DNA from: an uncultured Microbacteriaceae bacterium
Lineage (GTDB): Bacteria > Actinomycetota > Actinomycetes > Actinomycetales > Microbacteriaceae
DNA: 64,000 nt
Direction: 5' to 3'
Assembly: GCA_937872445.1 (NCBI GenBank)
Contig: CALMSL010000062.1
Location: 1 to 64,000 of the forward strand
The notes beneath the pieces were generated by a model. The model was given only the letters and a program-made list of their open reading frames with translations, was not told the DNA's origin and made no database searches. The position numbers and the translations under genes are program-made. This document shows positions 52,723 to 64,000 of this stretch, in pieces (position 1 is the stretch's first letter; every line of letters starts with the position of its first letter).

Positions 52723-53859
52723 ATGAAAGTTCTCGCGGCGATGAGTGGTGGAGTGGATTCCGCCGTCGCCGCCGCGCGCGCCGTCGATGCCGGCCACGAG
52801 GTTGTCGGCGTGCACCTGGCGCTCAGCCGGATGCCGGGAACGCTGCGCACCGGCAGCCGGGGTTGCTGCACAATCGAGGACTCGATGGACGCTCAGCGGG
52901 TCGCGAACCTCATCGGGATCCCGTACTACGTGTGGGACTTCTCCGAACGTTTCAAGCTCGATGTGGTCGATGATTTCATCGCCGAATACTCGGCGGGACG
53001 CACGCCGAACCCGTGCCTGCGGTGCAACGAGAAAATCAAGTTCGCGGCCCTCATGGAGAAGGCTCTGGACCTTGGCTTCGATGCTGTCGCCACCGGCCAC
53101 TACGCGACAATCACAACCGACGCCGACGGCAATCGCGAACTCCACCGCGCGGCTGACTGGGCGAAAGACCAGTCCTACGTGCTGGGAGTGCTCACCGCCG
53201 ACCAGCTCGCGCACAGCATGTTTCCGCTCGGCTCGACCCCGAGCAAGGCCGAGGTGCGGGCCGAGGCGGCCGCACGCGGATTCTCGGTGGCGAGCAAACC
53301 GGACAGCCACGACATTTGCTTCATTCCGGACGGGGATACCCGCGCCTGGCTTGCGGAGCGTGTCGGTGCGGAACCGGGCGACATCCTCGACCGTGCAGGG
53401 GAGAAGCTCGGAACGCACGATGGCGCGGCGGCGTTCACCGTCGGGCAGCGTAAAGGGCTGAACATCGGATACCCTGCCGACGACGGCAAGCCCCGGTTCG
53501 TGCTTGAGGTGCGGCCGAAAACCAACGAGGTCGTGGTCGGACCGCGCGAGGCGCTCGACCTGGCCGAAGTAGCCGGGTCACGATTCAGCTGGGCCGGCAT
53601 GCCGCCGAAGGAAATCGCAAACTCAAAGTCCCAGCCCCTGGACTGCACGATTCAAATTCGCGCGCACGCCGACCCGGTTCCTGCCACGCTCCGACACGAC
53701 GGCGGAGAGCTCGTGGCGGTCCCCGACGAACCGCTCAGCGGGGTCGCGCCGGGGCAGAGTTGCGTGATCTACCTCGGCACCCGCGTCGTCGGCCAGTTCA
53801 CGATCGACCGCACGGTCAGCGCGGCGCCGGAACCTGCCATTCCCTCGCCCGCCTTGTAA
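52723..53859 (+). CDS. mnmA: tRNA-specific 2-thiouridylase
   Basis: A 378-residue enzyme that thiolates U34 of Lys, Glu and Gln tRNAs. The PP-loop is [13 protein letters not shown], the tRNA/zinc-related segment [12 protein letters not shown] holds the first catalytic Cys and [10 protein letters not shown] the second. The disulfide relay with the upstream cysteine desulfurase is the expected sulfur source. The gene starts 126 bases after the small membrane protein gene and ends before lysA. Confidence 0.95.
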   Translation: MKVLAAMSGGVDSAVAAARAVDAGHEVVGVHLALSRMPGTLRTGSRGCCTIEDSMDAQRVANLIGIPYYVWDFSERFKLDVVDDFIAEYSAGRTPNPCLRCNEKIKFAALMEKALDLGFDAVATGHYATITTDADGNRELHRAADWAKDQSYVLGVLTADQLAHSMFPLGSTPSKAEVRAEAAARGFSVASKPDSHDICFIPDGDTRAWLAERVGAEPGDILDRAGEKLGTHDGAAAFTVGQRKGLNIGYPADDGKPRFVLEVRPKTNEVVVGPREALDLAEVAGSRFSWAGMPPKEIANSKSQPLDCTIQIRAHADPVPATLRHDGGELVAVPDEPLSGVAPGQSCVIYLGTRVVGQFTIDRTVSAAPEPAIPSPAL

Positions 53860-53925
53860 GATTGCAGGGGCTTCAGGAACCAATCCGGGTTCGCTCGCCT
53901 CGCCGCTGACTACCGTGAGGCCAAG

Positions 53926-55386
53926 ATGTCCCATGAGGCTGTTGTGAACGCCAACCCGCTCGCCCCGCCGTGGCTCGAACCGCCGGCGGACGCGAACGCG
54001 CTCGCCAGCGGGGTATGGCCGGCCCACTCGCTTCGCGCACGCGAGGGCGAGCTCGAGTTCGCCGGGGTGTCGGCATCCGCCCTCACCGCGCAGTTCGGTT
54101 CGCCGCTGTACGTGCTTGATGAAGCGGATGCGCGAGCGCGCGCAGCCGGCATCCGCCGTTCCTTCGAGGCGGCGTTCGGCGCGATCGGAGCGAACGTGAC
54201 GGTGTATTACGCCGGAAAGGCGCTCCTGTCCGCCGAGGTCGCACGCTGGATGGATGCGGAGGGCCTCGCCATCGACGTGGCCAGCGGCGGCGAACTCGCG
54301 CTGGCCCTCGCCGCAGGCATTCCGGCCTCCCGCCTGGGGCTGCACGGCAACAACAAGAGCCTCGAGGAAATCGAGAGCGCGGTTCGCGCCGGGGTCGGCG
54401 CGATCGTGCTGGACAGCGCCATCGAGATCGAAAGGGTGGCCGAGGCCGCCGGGCGGCACGGCAGGGTGCAGCGCGTGCGGTTGCGCACGAACACGGGTGT
54501 TCATGCGCACACCCACGACTATCTGGCCACAGCCCGCGAAGACCAGAAGTTCGGCGTTCCGCTCACCGACGTGGCAGGCCATGTGGAACGCATTCGAGCC
54601 CTGGACTCCCTGGAGTTCCTTGGGCTGCACTCGCACATCGGTTCGCAGATTTTCGACGTGAGCGGATTCGTCGAGGCCATCCGGCGCCTCGTCGCGGTGC
54701 ACGCGACCCTGCTCGAGGGCGGCCCCGTGCCCGAGTTGAACCTCGGCGGGGGATTCGGGATTGCCTACACCTCGGCCGACCGGGTGACGCCCATCGAGGA
54801 CATGGCACGCCAACTCGCGGCGGCGGTGGCGGGCGAGGCGAAACGCCACGGCGTCGCCGTTCCGGACATCGCGATCGAGCCGGGCCGCGCCATCATCGGA
54901 CCGGCAGGCGTCACGCTGTACACGGTCGGCACGATCAAGGACGTGGACGTGGCGACGGATTCCGGAATTGCCCCTCGCCGGTATGTGAGCGTCGACGGCG
55001 GCATGAGCGACAATGTTCGGCCAGCACTGTACGGAGCAGACTTCACCACGCGAATGGCGAGTCGGGCCTCTGATGCCTCTCCCGTGCTTGTCCGGATCGC
55101 CGGCAAGCACTGCGAGAGCGGCGACATCGTCGTGCACGCCGACTACCTTCCCGGCGACGTCGCGCCGGGGGATATCCTCGCGGTTGCCGCGACCGGCGCC
55201 TATTGCTGGTCGCTTTCGAGCAACTACAACTACCTCGCCCGGCCCGCGGTCGTCGCCGTGTCTGACGGCGCAGCACGAGCGATCATCCGTGGGGAGACGC
55301 TGGCGGACCTTCTCGGCCGGGACCTGGCACTTGCCGGCACGGCCGCAGCGAGCGATGCCGCCACGGGCGAAGGAGACACCGAATGA
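53926..55386 (+). CDS. lysA: Diaminopimelate decarboxylase
   Basis: A 486-residue fold-III PLP enzyme giving L-lysine, the last step of the DAP pathway. The PLP Lys is in YYAGKALLS; GGGFGIAYT binds the phosphate and the substrate-binding CESGDIV Cys is present. ATG 53926 has TGAGG upstream; GTG 53944 is an alternative. It starts the lysA-hom-thrC-thrB block and overlaps hom by ATGA. Confidence 0.96.
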   Translation: MSHEAVVNANPLAPPWLEPPADANALASGVWPAHSLRAREGELEFAGVSASALTAQFGSPLYVLDEADARARAAGIRRSFEAAFGAIGANVTVYYAGKALLSAEVARWMDAEGLAIDVASGGELALALAAGIPASRLGLHGNNKSLEEIESAVRAGVGAIVLDSAIEIERVAEAAGRHGRVQRVRLRTNTGVHAHTHDYLATAREDQKFGVPLTDVAGHVERIRALDSLEFLGLHSHIGSQIFDVSGFVEAIRRLVAVHATLLEGGPVPELNLGGGFGIAYTSADRVTPIEDMARQLAAAVAGEAKRHGVAVPDIAIEPGRAIIGPAGVTLYTVGTIKDVDVATDSGIAPRRYVSVDGGMSDNVRPALYGADFTTRMASRASDASPVLVRIAGKHCESGDIVVHADYLPGDVAPGDILAVAATGAYCWSLSSNYNYLARPAVVAVSDGAARAIIRGETLADLLGRDLALAGTAAASDAATGEGDTE

Positions 55387-56699
55387 TCGAATACCGCAAT
55401 CTGAAAGTGGCGCTGCTCGGCGCGGGAAATGTCGGCGCGCAGGTCGCCGCGCTCCTCCTGGAGCACAGCGCGGAACTCGCCGAACGCGTGGGAGCCGGGC
55501 TCGAGCTGATCGGCATCGCCGTGCGCGACCTCGATGCCGAGCGCACCGCCGACCTTCCGCGCGAACTGCTCACGACGGACACCGAATCCCTCATCCTGAA
55601 CGCCGACATCGTGATCGAACTTCTCGGCGGCCTCGAACCGGCCAGGGAATACATTCTGCAGGCGCTGAATTCCGGTGCGGACGTGATCACCGGCAACAAG
55701 GCCCTCCTGGCCACGCACGGCCCTGAGCTGTTCGAGGCTGCGGAGCAAGTGGGAGCCCAACTGTATTACGAGGCGGCCGTGGCGGGGGCGATTCCCATCA
55801 TCCGCCCTCTGCACGACAGCCTCGCCGGCGATCGGGTGCGGCGAATTCTCGGCATCGTGAACGGCACGACGAACTTCATCCTCGACCGAATGCACACGAA
55901 GGGCGCGACGCTTCAGGAGGCCCTCGCGACGGCGACGGAGCTCGGCTTCGCCGAAGCGGATCCCACCGCCGACATCGGCGGATACGATGCGGCGCAGAAG
56001 GCGGCCATTCTGGCCAGCCTCGCGTTCCACACCGTCGTTCCCCTCGACGCGGTGTACCGCGAGGGAATCACCGGGATCACCCTCGAGCAGGTTGAGGCGG
56101 CCAGGCACGCCGGCTATGTCATCAAACTTCTCGCGATTTGCGAACGGCTCGTCGACGCGCAGGGAACCGAGGGCGTGAGCGCCCGGGTGTATCCCGCTCT
56201 CGTCCCGCAGGACCACCCTCTTGCCGCCGTGCACGGCGGCAAGAATGCGGTGTTCATCGAAGCGGATGCCGCAGGCGACCTCATGTTTTACGGGGCCGGG
56301 GCGGGCGGCCTGGAGACGGCATCCGCGGTCCTGGGCGACCTCGTCTCCGCCGCCAGACGCCACGTCATCGGCGGTCCCGGCATCGCGGAGTCCCGTCACG
56401 CCATCCTGCCCATTCTGCCCATGGCGAGCATCACGACGAGGTATCAGATCACCCTCGCGGTGCCGGATCAGCCCGGCGTCCTCGCCGCGATCGCGGAATT
56501 GTTCCGCGAACACGGTGTGTCCGTGGAGACCCTCGTGCAGTCGGTGCGGGTGCGCCGGGATGAATCAACGCCCAGCGCTACCCTGGTGATCGGCACCCAC
56601 GAGGCATCGGAGGCGTCCCTCGCCGCGACCGTCTCCTCACTGGCCACCTCCCCCGTCGTCGAAACCGTTAGTTCCGTTCTGAGAGTTGAGGGCCTGTAG
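55383..56699 (+). CDS. hom: Homoserine dehydrogenase
   Basis: A 438-residue enzyme reducing aspartate semialdehyde to homoserine, the branch point for threonine and methionine. The N-terminal NAD(P) site is LLGAGNVGAQVA, the catalytic region includes GIVNGTTNFIL and ADPTADIGGYDAAQKAAILAS, and a C-terminal ACT domain (~365-438, starting ITLAVPDQPGVLAAIA) mediates threonine feedback, as in corynebacteria. It supplies both thrB and, via metX/metY elsewhere in the window, methionine synthesis. Confidence 0.96.
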   Translation: MIEYRNLKVALLGAGNVGAQVAALLLEHSAELAERVGAGLELIGIAVRDLDAERTADLPRELLTTDTESLILNADIVIELLGGLEPAREYILQALNSGADVITGNKALLATHGPELFEAAEQVGAQLYYEAAVAGAIPIIRPLHDSLAGDRVRRILGIVNGTTNFILDRMHTKGATLQEALATATELGFAEADPTADIGGYDAAQKAAILASLAFHTVVPLDAVYREGITGITLEQVEAARHAGYVIKLLAICERLVDAQGTEGVSARVYPALVPQDHPLAAVHGGKNAVFIEADAAGDLMFYGAGAGGLETASAVLGDLVSAARRHVIGGPGIAESRHAILPILPMASITTRYQITLAVPDQPGVLAAIAELFREHGVSVETLVQSVRVRRDESTPSATLVIGTHEASEASLAATVSSLATSPVVETVSSVLRVEGL

Positions 56700-56701
56700 G
56701 A

Positions 56702-57835
56702 ATGTCCACGTCGAATACACCAAAGTCCCGCCTGTCGAAGCCGAGTCCGTCCGCGCAGTGGCGCGGGGTGATCCGCGAGTACGCGGATCGGCTGGACGTG
56801 AGCGAGGCGACCCCCATCGTGACCCTCGGCGAGGGCGGCACTCCGCTCATCGACGCGACGGCGCTTTCCCGCCGCACGGGCGCGAACGTCTGGGTCAAGT
56901 TCGAGGGGATGAACCCGACGGGGTCCTTCAAGGACCGCGGCATGACGATGGCCGTGTCCAAAGCCGTCGAGCACGGCGCGAAAGTCGTCGTGTGCGCATC
57001 GACCGGTAATACCTCCGCCTCGGCCGCCGCGTACGCCACGCGGGCCGGAATCGCCGCGGCAGTCCTCGTGCCGCAGGGCAAGATCGCGATGGGCAAGCTC
57101 AGTCAGGCGATCGCGCACAATGCGCACATCCTTCAGGTGGAGGGCAATTTTGACGACTGCCTGGAAATTGCGAAGGAATTGGCCGAGCGGTACCCGGTCC
57201 ACCTGGTCAATTCGGTGAACAACGACCGCATTGAGGGGCAGAAGACCGCGGCGTTCGAGGTCGTCGAAGTGCTCGGAGACGCGCCCGACTTCCACCTGCT
57301 TCCCGTCGGCAACGCCGGCAATTACACGGCGTATCACCGCGGCTATCGCGAAGAGCTCGACCGTGGGGCCACGACCCGGCTTCCGCGGATGTTCGGCTTC
57401 CAGGCGGAAGGCAGCGCCCCGATCGTCTTCGGCCACATCGTGAAGGACCCGGACACCATCGCGAGCGCCATCCGAATCGGCAACCCGGCCTCGTGGAGCC
57501 TTGCCCTCGCCGCGCGCGATGACAGCGACGGCTACTTCGGCATGTTCTCCGATGAGAAAATACTCGAAGCGCACCGCATCCTTTCCGCGGAGACCGGGAT
57601 TTTCGTCGAGCCGGCATCCGCGATCGGTGTCGCCGGACTGTTGGAACGCGCCGACGCGGGGATAATTCCGAAGGGCGCAACCGTGGTCGTCACGGTCACC
57701 GGCCACGGACTCAAGGATCCGGCCTGGGCCCTGCGGCAACCTGATGGCTCGGATATCACGCCGACGGTTGTTCCCGTTGACACCGACCAGGTCGCGCAGG
57801 CGCTCGGCATGACCGGACAGGCAGGACAGCAGTGA
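56702..57835 (+). CDS. thrC: Threonine synthase
   Basis: A 377-residue fold-II PLP enzyme converting O-phosphohomoserine to threonine. The PLP Lys is in PTGSFKDRGMT, the Gly-rich phosphate loop is VGNAGNYTAY, and the length is that of the short, SAM-independent class. It begins two bases after hom and its stop overlaps thrB (GTGA). Confidence 0.95.
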   Translation: MSTSNTPKSRLSKPSPSAQWRGVIREYADRLDVSEATPIVTLGEGGTPLIDATALSRRTGANVWVKFEGMNPTGSFKDRGMTMAVSKAVEHGAKVVVCASTGNTSASAAAYATRAGIAAAVLVPQGKIAMGKLSQAIAHNAHILQVEGNFDDCLEIAKELAERYPVHLVNSVNNDRIEGQKTAAFEVVEVLGDAPDFHLLPVGNAGNYTAYHRGYREELDRGATTRLPRMFGFQAEGSAPIVFGHIVKDPDTIASAIRIGNPASWSLALAARDDSDGYFGMFSDEKILEAHRILSAETGIFVEPASAIGVAGLLERADAGIIPKGATVVVTVTGHGLKDPAWALRQPDGSDITPTVVPVDTDQVAQALGMTGQAGQQ

Positions 57836-58782
57836 CGGCGGCACAGTTCGTGCCGGTCGGCACGTCCGTTTCGGTCAAAGTCCCCGCAACGACGGCAAAC
57901 CTCGGCCCCGGGTTTGACACGCTTGGTCTGGCCCTGTCGCTGTACGACGAGCTTGAGGTGACCGTGCGCGATGCGCCCGGGATTCACGTCACCGTCTCCG
58001 GGGTTGGCGAGGGAGAGGTTCCCACCGACGAATCGAACCTCGTCGCACGGTCTCTCGTTCACGTCTTCGACCACTTTGGAATACCGGTGCCGGGAATCGA
58101 GATCGCCGCGCACAACGCCATTCCTCACGGACGCGGGCTCGGTTCCAGCGGTGCAGCGATCGTCGCGGGAATCATGTCCGCGAAGGGGCTGCTCACCGGG
58201 ATCATCGACCTGGACTCCACGGTGCTGCTCGAACTTGCCACCGAGCTGGAGGGCCACCCCGACAACGTCGCGCCGGCACTCTTCGGAGGACTCACGATCG
58301 CGTGGGTGGGAGACGGAGGTCCGAAACACAAGCGCCTCATGGCCCACCGCGGCGTTTCCGCCGTCGTGTTCGTGCCGGAGACCGAAATGTCGACGGCGCT
58401 GGCGCGCAGCCTGCAGCCGGCATCGGTGCCCCACGAGGATGCGATTTTCAACGTGTCGCGAAGCGCCCTGCTCGTCGCAGCGCTCGTGCAGAGCCCGGAG
58501 TTGCTCCTCGCGGCAACCGAGGATCGCCTGCACCAGAGTTACCGTGCAAGCGCCATGCCGCAGACGGATGAACTCATTCACATGCTGCGCGGCCATGGGC
58601 TTGCCGCGGTGGTTTCCGGGGCCGGCCCCTCCGTTCTGGTGCTCGGAAGCGATCCGAGCCAGCGTCTGAAGGCCGCCGAGCTTGTGGCGGAGAACTCCTC
58701 GACGACATGGCAGGCGCTCATGCTGGCCGTCGACTTCAAAGGTGCTACAGTGATTGTGCACCCGGTAGAAGGCTCCGTCTGA
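57832..58782 (+). CDS. thrB: Homoserine kinase
   Basis: A 316-residue GHMP kinase phosphorylating homoserine. Family motifs are VKVPATTANLGPGFDTLGLAL at the start, the ATP-binding IPHGRGLGSSGAAIVAG and a late AAVVSGAGPSVLVLG. GTG 57832 overlaps thrC. The gene ends the threonine block, followed by the rho leader. Confidence 0.96.
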   Translation: MTAAQFVPVGTSVSVKVPATTANLGPGFDTLGLALSLYDELEVTVRDAPGIHVTVSGVGEGEVPTDESNLVARSLVHVFDHFGIPVPGIEIAAHNAIPHGRGLGSSGAAIVAGIMSAKGLLTGIIDLDSTVLLELATELEGHPDNVAPALFGGLTIAWVGDGGPKHKRLMAHRGVSAVVFVPETEMSTALARSLQPASVPHEDAIFNVSRSALLVAALVQSPELLLAATEDRLHQSYRASAMPQTDELIHMLRGHGLAAVVSGAGPSVLVLGSDPSQRLKAAELVAENSSTTWQALMLAVDFKGATVIVHPVEGSV

Positions 58783-58966
58783 GCTGGCAACACCCCGTCA
58801 GGGACTGCCGCTTCCGACAGAGGTCCCGGATGCCATCACCAGCACTCGACCAGTCCCCGCCCTGCGCACCCGCGCAGATCCGGTGAGGGTACCTGGCCGA
58901 CAAGCTCCGCTGCGGGTCGCAGCGCACCAATGGTGCGGGCCCCGTCAGGGGAAAGGAATCCTCCCA
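58783..58966 (+). promoter_or_regulatory. Long leader before rho with a duplicated 11-mer
   Basis: The 184 bases between thrB and rho contain no gene. CCCCGTCAGGG occurs at 58793-58803 and again at 58940-58950, 147 bases apart; CACCAATGGTG (58925-58935) is a small dyad between them. The GC-rich region could be a structured leader, in keeping with known autoregulation of rho by attenuation in other bacteria, but no specific structure is proven. Confidence 0.35.
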
Positions 58967-60832
<1,866 letters not shown>

Positions 60833-60836
60833 CCAC

Positions 60837-61916
60837 ATGTTCGAGTCGGTGGCAGCGCTGCTGGCCGAGCATGAGGATCTGCAGATTCAACTGTCGGATC
60901 CCGCCGTTCACGCGGATGCCGGCAGGGCCAGGAAAATCAATCGGCGCTACGCGGAACTCAGTCAGATCAAGGCGGCGCACGAGCACTGGGTGAGCGCGGC
61001 GGATGACCTCGAGGCTGCGCGCGAACTCGCGAAGGATGACGAGTCTTTCGCGGCCGAAGTGCCAGCCCTGGAGGAGAAACTGGCGAGCGCGCAGGAGAAA
61101 CTTCGGCGCCTGCTGATCCCTCGCGACCCGGACGACGGCCGCGACGTGATCATGGAAATCAAGGGCGGAGAGGGCGGCGCGGAGAGCGCGCTGTTCGCGG
61201 GAGACCTCCTGCGCATGTATTTGCACTACGCGGAGTCCAAGGGCTGGAAAACGGAGATCCTCGACTCCACGGAAAGCGATCTCGGCGGTTACAAGGGCGT
61301 TCAGCTGGCCATCAAGTCGAATGCGACCGACCCCTCGCAGGGCGTGTGGGCCCACCTCAAATACGAGGGCGGCGTGCACCGCGTGCAGCGGGTACCGGTT
61401 ACGGAGTCGCAGGGCCGCATCCACACGTCCACGACCGGGGTCCTCGTGTTCCCCGAGGTGGATGAGCCCGAAGAGGTCGAGATCAACCAGAACGACCTCA
61501 AAATCGACGTGTACCGTTCGAGCGGCCCCGGCGGCCAGTCGGTGAACACGACCGACTCCGCCGTGCGCATCACGCACCTTCCGACCGGAATCGTCGTGTC
61601 GATGCAGAATGAGAAAAGCCAGCTGCAGAACCGCGAGGCGGGGATGCGCGTGCTGCGGGCACGCATTCTCGCCCGGCAGCAGGAGGAGCAGGCCGAACTC
61701 GACTCCGCGGCGCGCAAGAGCCAGATTCGAACGATGGACCGCTCCGAACGCATCCGCACCTACAACTTCCCGGAAAACCGCATCGCAGACCACCGCACCG
61801 GATTCAAGGCCTACAACCTCGACTCCGTCATGGACGGCGCGCTGGACGCCGTCATCGATTCGTGCATCCAGTTCGACGAAGAGGCTCGCATCGCCGAACT
61901 CGGCGATCACTCCTGA
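60837..61916 (+). CDS. prfA: Peptide chain release factor 1
   Basis: A 359-residue class I factor for UAA/UAG codons. The PxT-type recognition tripeptide is in [14 protein letters not shown], and [14 protein letters not shown] carries GGQ. It starts five bases after the rho stop. The usual downstream prmC methyltransferase, which modifies the GGQ Gln, is not next to it: the following gene is cysE on the other strand, overlapping the prfA end by 10 bases. Confidence 0.97.
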   Translation: MFESVAALLAEHEDLQIQLSDPAVHADAGRARKINRRYAELSQIKAAHEHWVSAADDLEAARELAKDDESFAAEVPALEEKLASAQEKLRRLLIPRDPDDGRDVIMEIKGGEGGAESALFAGDLLRMYLHYAESKGWKTEILDSTESDLGGYKGVQLAIKSNATDPSQGVWAHLKYEGGVHRVQRVPVTESQGRIHTSTTGVLVFPEVDEPEEVEINQNDLKIDVYRSSGPGGQSVNTTDSAVRITHLPTGIVVSMQNEKSQLQNREAGMRVLRARILARQQEEQAELDSAARKSQIRTMDRSERIRTYNFPENRIADHRTGFKAYNLDSVMDGALDAVIDSCIQFDEEARIAELGDHS

Positions 61917-62455
61917 CGAGTGCCGGCGTCCAGGTTTCCACGCTGCCGGACAGTCGCCGGAATCCCGACGGCAATGGCGTCCTCCGGCACATCGTGAACG
62001 ACCACGGCGTTCGCCCCAATGACGCTGCGGTTGCCCAGAGAAACGTTCCCCAGCACTTTCGCGCCAGCCCCGACGGTAACCTCATTGCCCAGGGTCGGAT
62101 GGCGTTGCCCGCGTCCGGAGCCCTTGCCGCCGAGCGTGACGCCGTGGAAGATCGTCACGTCATCGCCGATCACGGCGGTTTCCCCGATCACGACGCCCAT
62201 CCCGTGGTCGATAAAGAGCCGGCGGCCGATCTGCGCACCGGGATGGATTTCGATCCCGGTAAGGAAGCGCGCAACTTGCGAGTTGGTGCGTGCGAGGGTT
62301 TTCCACCGGTGGCGCCACAACCAGTGTGAGCAGCGGTGCGCCCACACGGCGTGCAGACCGGAGTAGTTGAGGAATACCTCAAGCCGGGTGCGTGCCGCCG
62401 GGTCGTTGCGAAGGGCTGTGGCGATGTCCTCCCTCGCGCGAGAAAACAGGGGCAT
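61907..62455 (-). CDS. cysE: Serine O-acetyltransferase
   Basis: A 182-residue hexapeptide-repeat acetyltransferase making O-acetylserine for cysteine synthesis. A short N-terminal helical part ([21 protein letters not shown]) precedes the left-handed beta-helix ([40 protein letters not shown]). It is of the short EpsC type rather than the ~270-residue enteric type. It lies 8 bases downstream of cysK on the same strand, so the two form an operon. Confidence 0.95.
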   Translation of the reverse strand: MPLFSRAREDIATALRNDPAARTRLEVFLNYSGLHAVWAHRCSHWLWRHRWKTLARTNSQVARFLTGIEIHPGAQIGRRLFIDHGMGVVIGETAVIGDDVTIFHGVTLGGKGSGRGQRHPTLGNEVTVGAGAKVLGNVSLGNRSVIGANAVVVHDVPEDAIAVGIPATVRQRGNLDAGTRQE

Positions 62456-62463
62456 CGGGTGAC

Positions 62464-63402
62464 TCAGTCCTGCAGGTCCTGGTACAGGATGGTCGAGACG
62501 TAGCGCTCACCGAAGTCCGGGACGACAACGACGATGGTCTTGCCCTCGCTCTGTGGCCGCTTCGCGACCTGGATGGCGGCATGAACCGCGGCACCCCCCG
62601 AGATCCCGGCGAGGATGCCTTCCTCGGCGGCCAGTCGGCGCGCCATGGTCAGCGAGTCCTCAAGGCCGACATCCACGACCTCGTCGTACACCGTGGTGTC
62701 GAGAACGTCGGGAACGAAATTTGCGCCGAGCCCCTGGATCTTGTGCGGGCCGGCGACGCCGCCGCTCAGAATGGGGGAGTCGCTCGGCTCGACCGCCACA
62801 ACCTGCACGGAGGGCTTGCGTGCCTTGAGAAGCTGCCCGACACCGGTGATCGTGCCCCCCGTACCAATCCCGGCGACGAAAATGTCAACATCGCCGTCGG
62901 TGTCGTCCCACACCTCGACGCCGGTCGTTGCGCGGTGAATGTCGGGGTTTGCGGGATTCGCGAACTGCCTGGCCCACACCGCATTCGGGGTGCTCTCCAC
63001 GATCTCCCTGGCTTTCTCCACCGCACCGCTCATCCCGCCCGCGCCCGGGGTGAGGATGATTTCTGCGCCATACGCGCGCAGCAGCACCCGCCGTTCCCTG
63101 CTCATGGAATCCGGCATGACGAGAATCACCCGATATCCCCTCGCCGCACCCACGAGGGCGAGGGCGATGCCGGTGTTGCCGCTCGTGGCTTCGACAATCG
63201 TTCCGCCGGGCGCCAGCGTGCCGGCCGCTTCCGCAGCGTCGGCTATGGCCACACCGATTCGGTCTTTCACACTGGAGGCCGGGTTATAGAACTCAAGTTT
63301 GGCCAGCACCGTGGCACGGGCGCCATCGGTGACCCGATTCAACTGAACGAGCGGGGTCCGTCCGACAGTCTCGGTGATGTTGGAGTAGATGTTTCGTGCC
63401 AT
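62464..63402 (-). CDS. cysK: Cysteine synthase A (O-acetylserine sulfhydrylase)
   Basis: A 312-residue fold-II PLP enzyme combining O-acetylserine with sulfide. The PLP Lys is in [11 protein letters not shown], substrate loop is TSGNTGIAL, and the phosphate loop is [18 protein letters not shown] lies near the C-terminus. ATG 63402 matches the family start. It is followed by cysE, giving a two-gene cysteine operon that also meets the sulfur need of the nearby desulfurase and metY. Confidence 0.96.
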   Translation of the reverse strand: MARNIYSNITETVGRTPLVQLNRVTDGARATVLAKLEFYNPASSVKDRIGVAIADAAEAAGTLAPGGTIVEATSGNTGIALALVGAARGYRVILVMPDSMSRERRVLLRAYGAEIILTPGAGGMSGAVEKAREIVESTPNAVWARQFANPANPDIHRATTGVEVWDDTDGDVDIFVAGIGTGGTITGVGQLLKARKPSVQVVAVEPSDSPILSGGVAGPHKIQGLGANFVPDVLDTTVYDEVVDVGLEDSLTMARRLAAEEGILAGISGGAAVHAAIQVAKRPQSEGKTIVVVVPDFGERYVSTILYQDLQD

Positions 63403-63535
63403 GAGTGTGCAGTCCTTGCAGTGTTGGGGGGGGCTTCCAGAACAGACTACGTACCCAACGCCCGGGCCGCCCGAATGTTTCCTTTGTGACGCGGGCAGGC
63501 TTGCCGGACATCTCCGCGGCACGTAACCTGAGCCG

Positions 63536-63964
63536 ATGAGCGCCGCTCGCCGCAACGACGTCACGACACGACCGACAACCGTTCCCGTCGAGGAGTTCCT
63601 CGCTACCGTGACCAAGGAACGCAGGCTCGCGGATGCGAGGAAGATCATCGCGATCATGCGCCGGGTGACCGGGGTGGAACCCGTCATGTCGGGTGCTTCC
63701 GTGATCGGCTTCGGCAGCTACCACTACCGCTATGCGACCGGCCACGAGGGCGACACTCCCGTGGTGGGGCTCTCGCCGCGTTCGGCCGCCATGTCGGTAT
63801 ACGGGCTCTACAACGCATACGACCCGGATCCCCGGTTCGAGAAGCTTGGGCCGCACAAAGTCGGCAAGAGCTGTCTGTACATCACCCGGTTCGACGCGGT
63901 CGATCAGGACCTGTTCGAGACGTTCGTGCGGGAAGCCTGGGATCGGCAGGGTTCGCCCTGCTGA
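63536..63964 (+). CDS. DUF1801-domain protein
   Basis: A 142-residue protein of the small uncharacterised DUF1801 (YdhG-like) family. The helical N-terminus ([24 protein letters not shown]) is followed by the family core [37 protein letters not shown] and a C-terminal [19 protein letters not shown]. Function unknown; a ligand-binding fold is likely. ATG 63536 follows the cysK divergent region. The last 36 bases of the window hold nothing recognisable. Confidence 0.85.
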   Translation: MSAARRNDVTTRPTTVPVEEFLATVTKERRLADARKIIAIMRRVTGVEPVMSGASVIGFGSYHYRYATGHEGDTPVVGLSPRSAAMSVYGLYNAYDPDPRFEKLGPHKVGKSCLYITRFDAVDQDLFETFVREAWDRQGSPC

Positions 63965-64000
63965 CACCCACCACGATCCGCGCAGTACGTGACAGGGCGG

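Overview
The window is high-GC actinobacterial chromosome, most likely from a member of the Microbacteriaceae (Micrococcales). This rests on gene content and protein character: a SigR/RsrA-type redox sigma pair, a fused actinobacterial 2-oxoglutarate decarboxylase/dehydrogenase, a GuaB1-type IMPDH relative, a DUF222-HNH protein, a Rho factor with a long repetitive N-terminal insertion, and the lysA-hom-thrC-thrB-rho-prfA order. Many genes overlap by ATGA/GTGA, and several appear to be leaderless.

Bases 1-about 4000 look like the tail of a mobile element: an HK97-fold major capsid gene with its own perfect terminator, then four small accessory genes (an unknown soluble protein, a four-helix membrane protein, a HEPN/Ymh-type protein with an RNPIGH motif, and a 56-residue zinc-ribbon-like protein). 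The element ends next to a 29-codon fragment that reads like the C-terminus of a TadC/T2SS-F protein. The tad pilus subunit genes follow (small pilin and three TadE/TadG-like proteins, 5923-7466), with a PadR regulator and a polytopic membrane protein (4170-5854) between fragment and pilin. I therefore read the left end as a phage-derived element inserted in or beside a tad locus, carrying a cargo cassette with features of antiphage defence. This is the best candidate for an undescribed system in the window.

The core region runs as follows. LysE and MFS exporters (7470-9391) lie head-to-head with prfB; then come ftsE-ftsX, smpB, a succinate-semialdehyde-type dehydrogenase and tmRNA (ssrA). 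Next are a SnoaL-like protein, an orphan small gene, an RraA-like protein, a DUF222-HNH protein, hisN-rsgA-aroA, and sigR-rsrA. A two-component pair diverges from a small membrane-anchored protein; it is followed by kgd, guaB1, two CNNM/CorC-type proteins, nnrD and a GT87-like membrane glycosyltransferase. A minus-strand block (35038-39910) holds one histidine kinase, a membrane protein, a lipoprotein and two related LuxR-type response regulators.

The right third is metabolic: metY-metX (homocysteine synthesis), an SDR oxidoreductase, an MFS-M20 amidohydrolase pair, ung, an ABC exporter with a palindromic operator over its start codon, glgX, and a cysteine desulfurase followed by a winged-helix regulator, a small membrane protein and mnmA. 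It continues with lysA-hom-thrC-thrB-rho-prfA, cysK-cysE and a DUF1801 protein. The amino-acid genes form a coherent set: Asp-family synthesis (lysA, hom, thrB, thrC, metX, metY) next to cysteine synthesis (cysE, cysK) and sulfur transfer (cysteine desulfurase, mnmA). No stretch longer than 300 bases lacks a gene. No tRNA, rRNA, CRISPR array, integrase or transposase was found.
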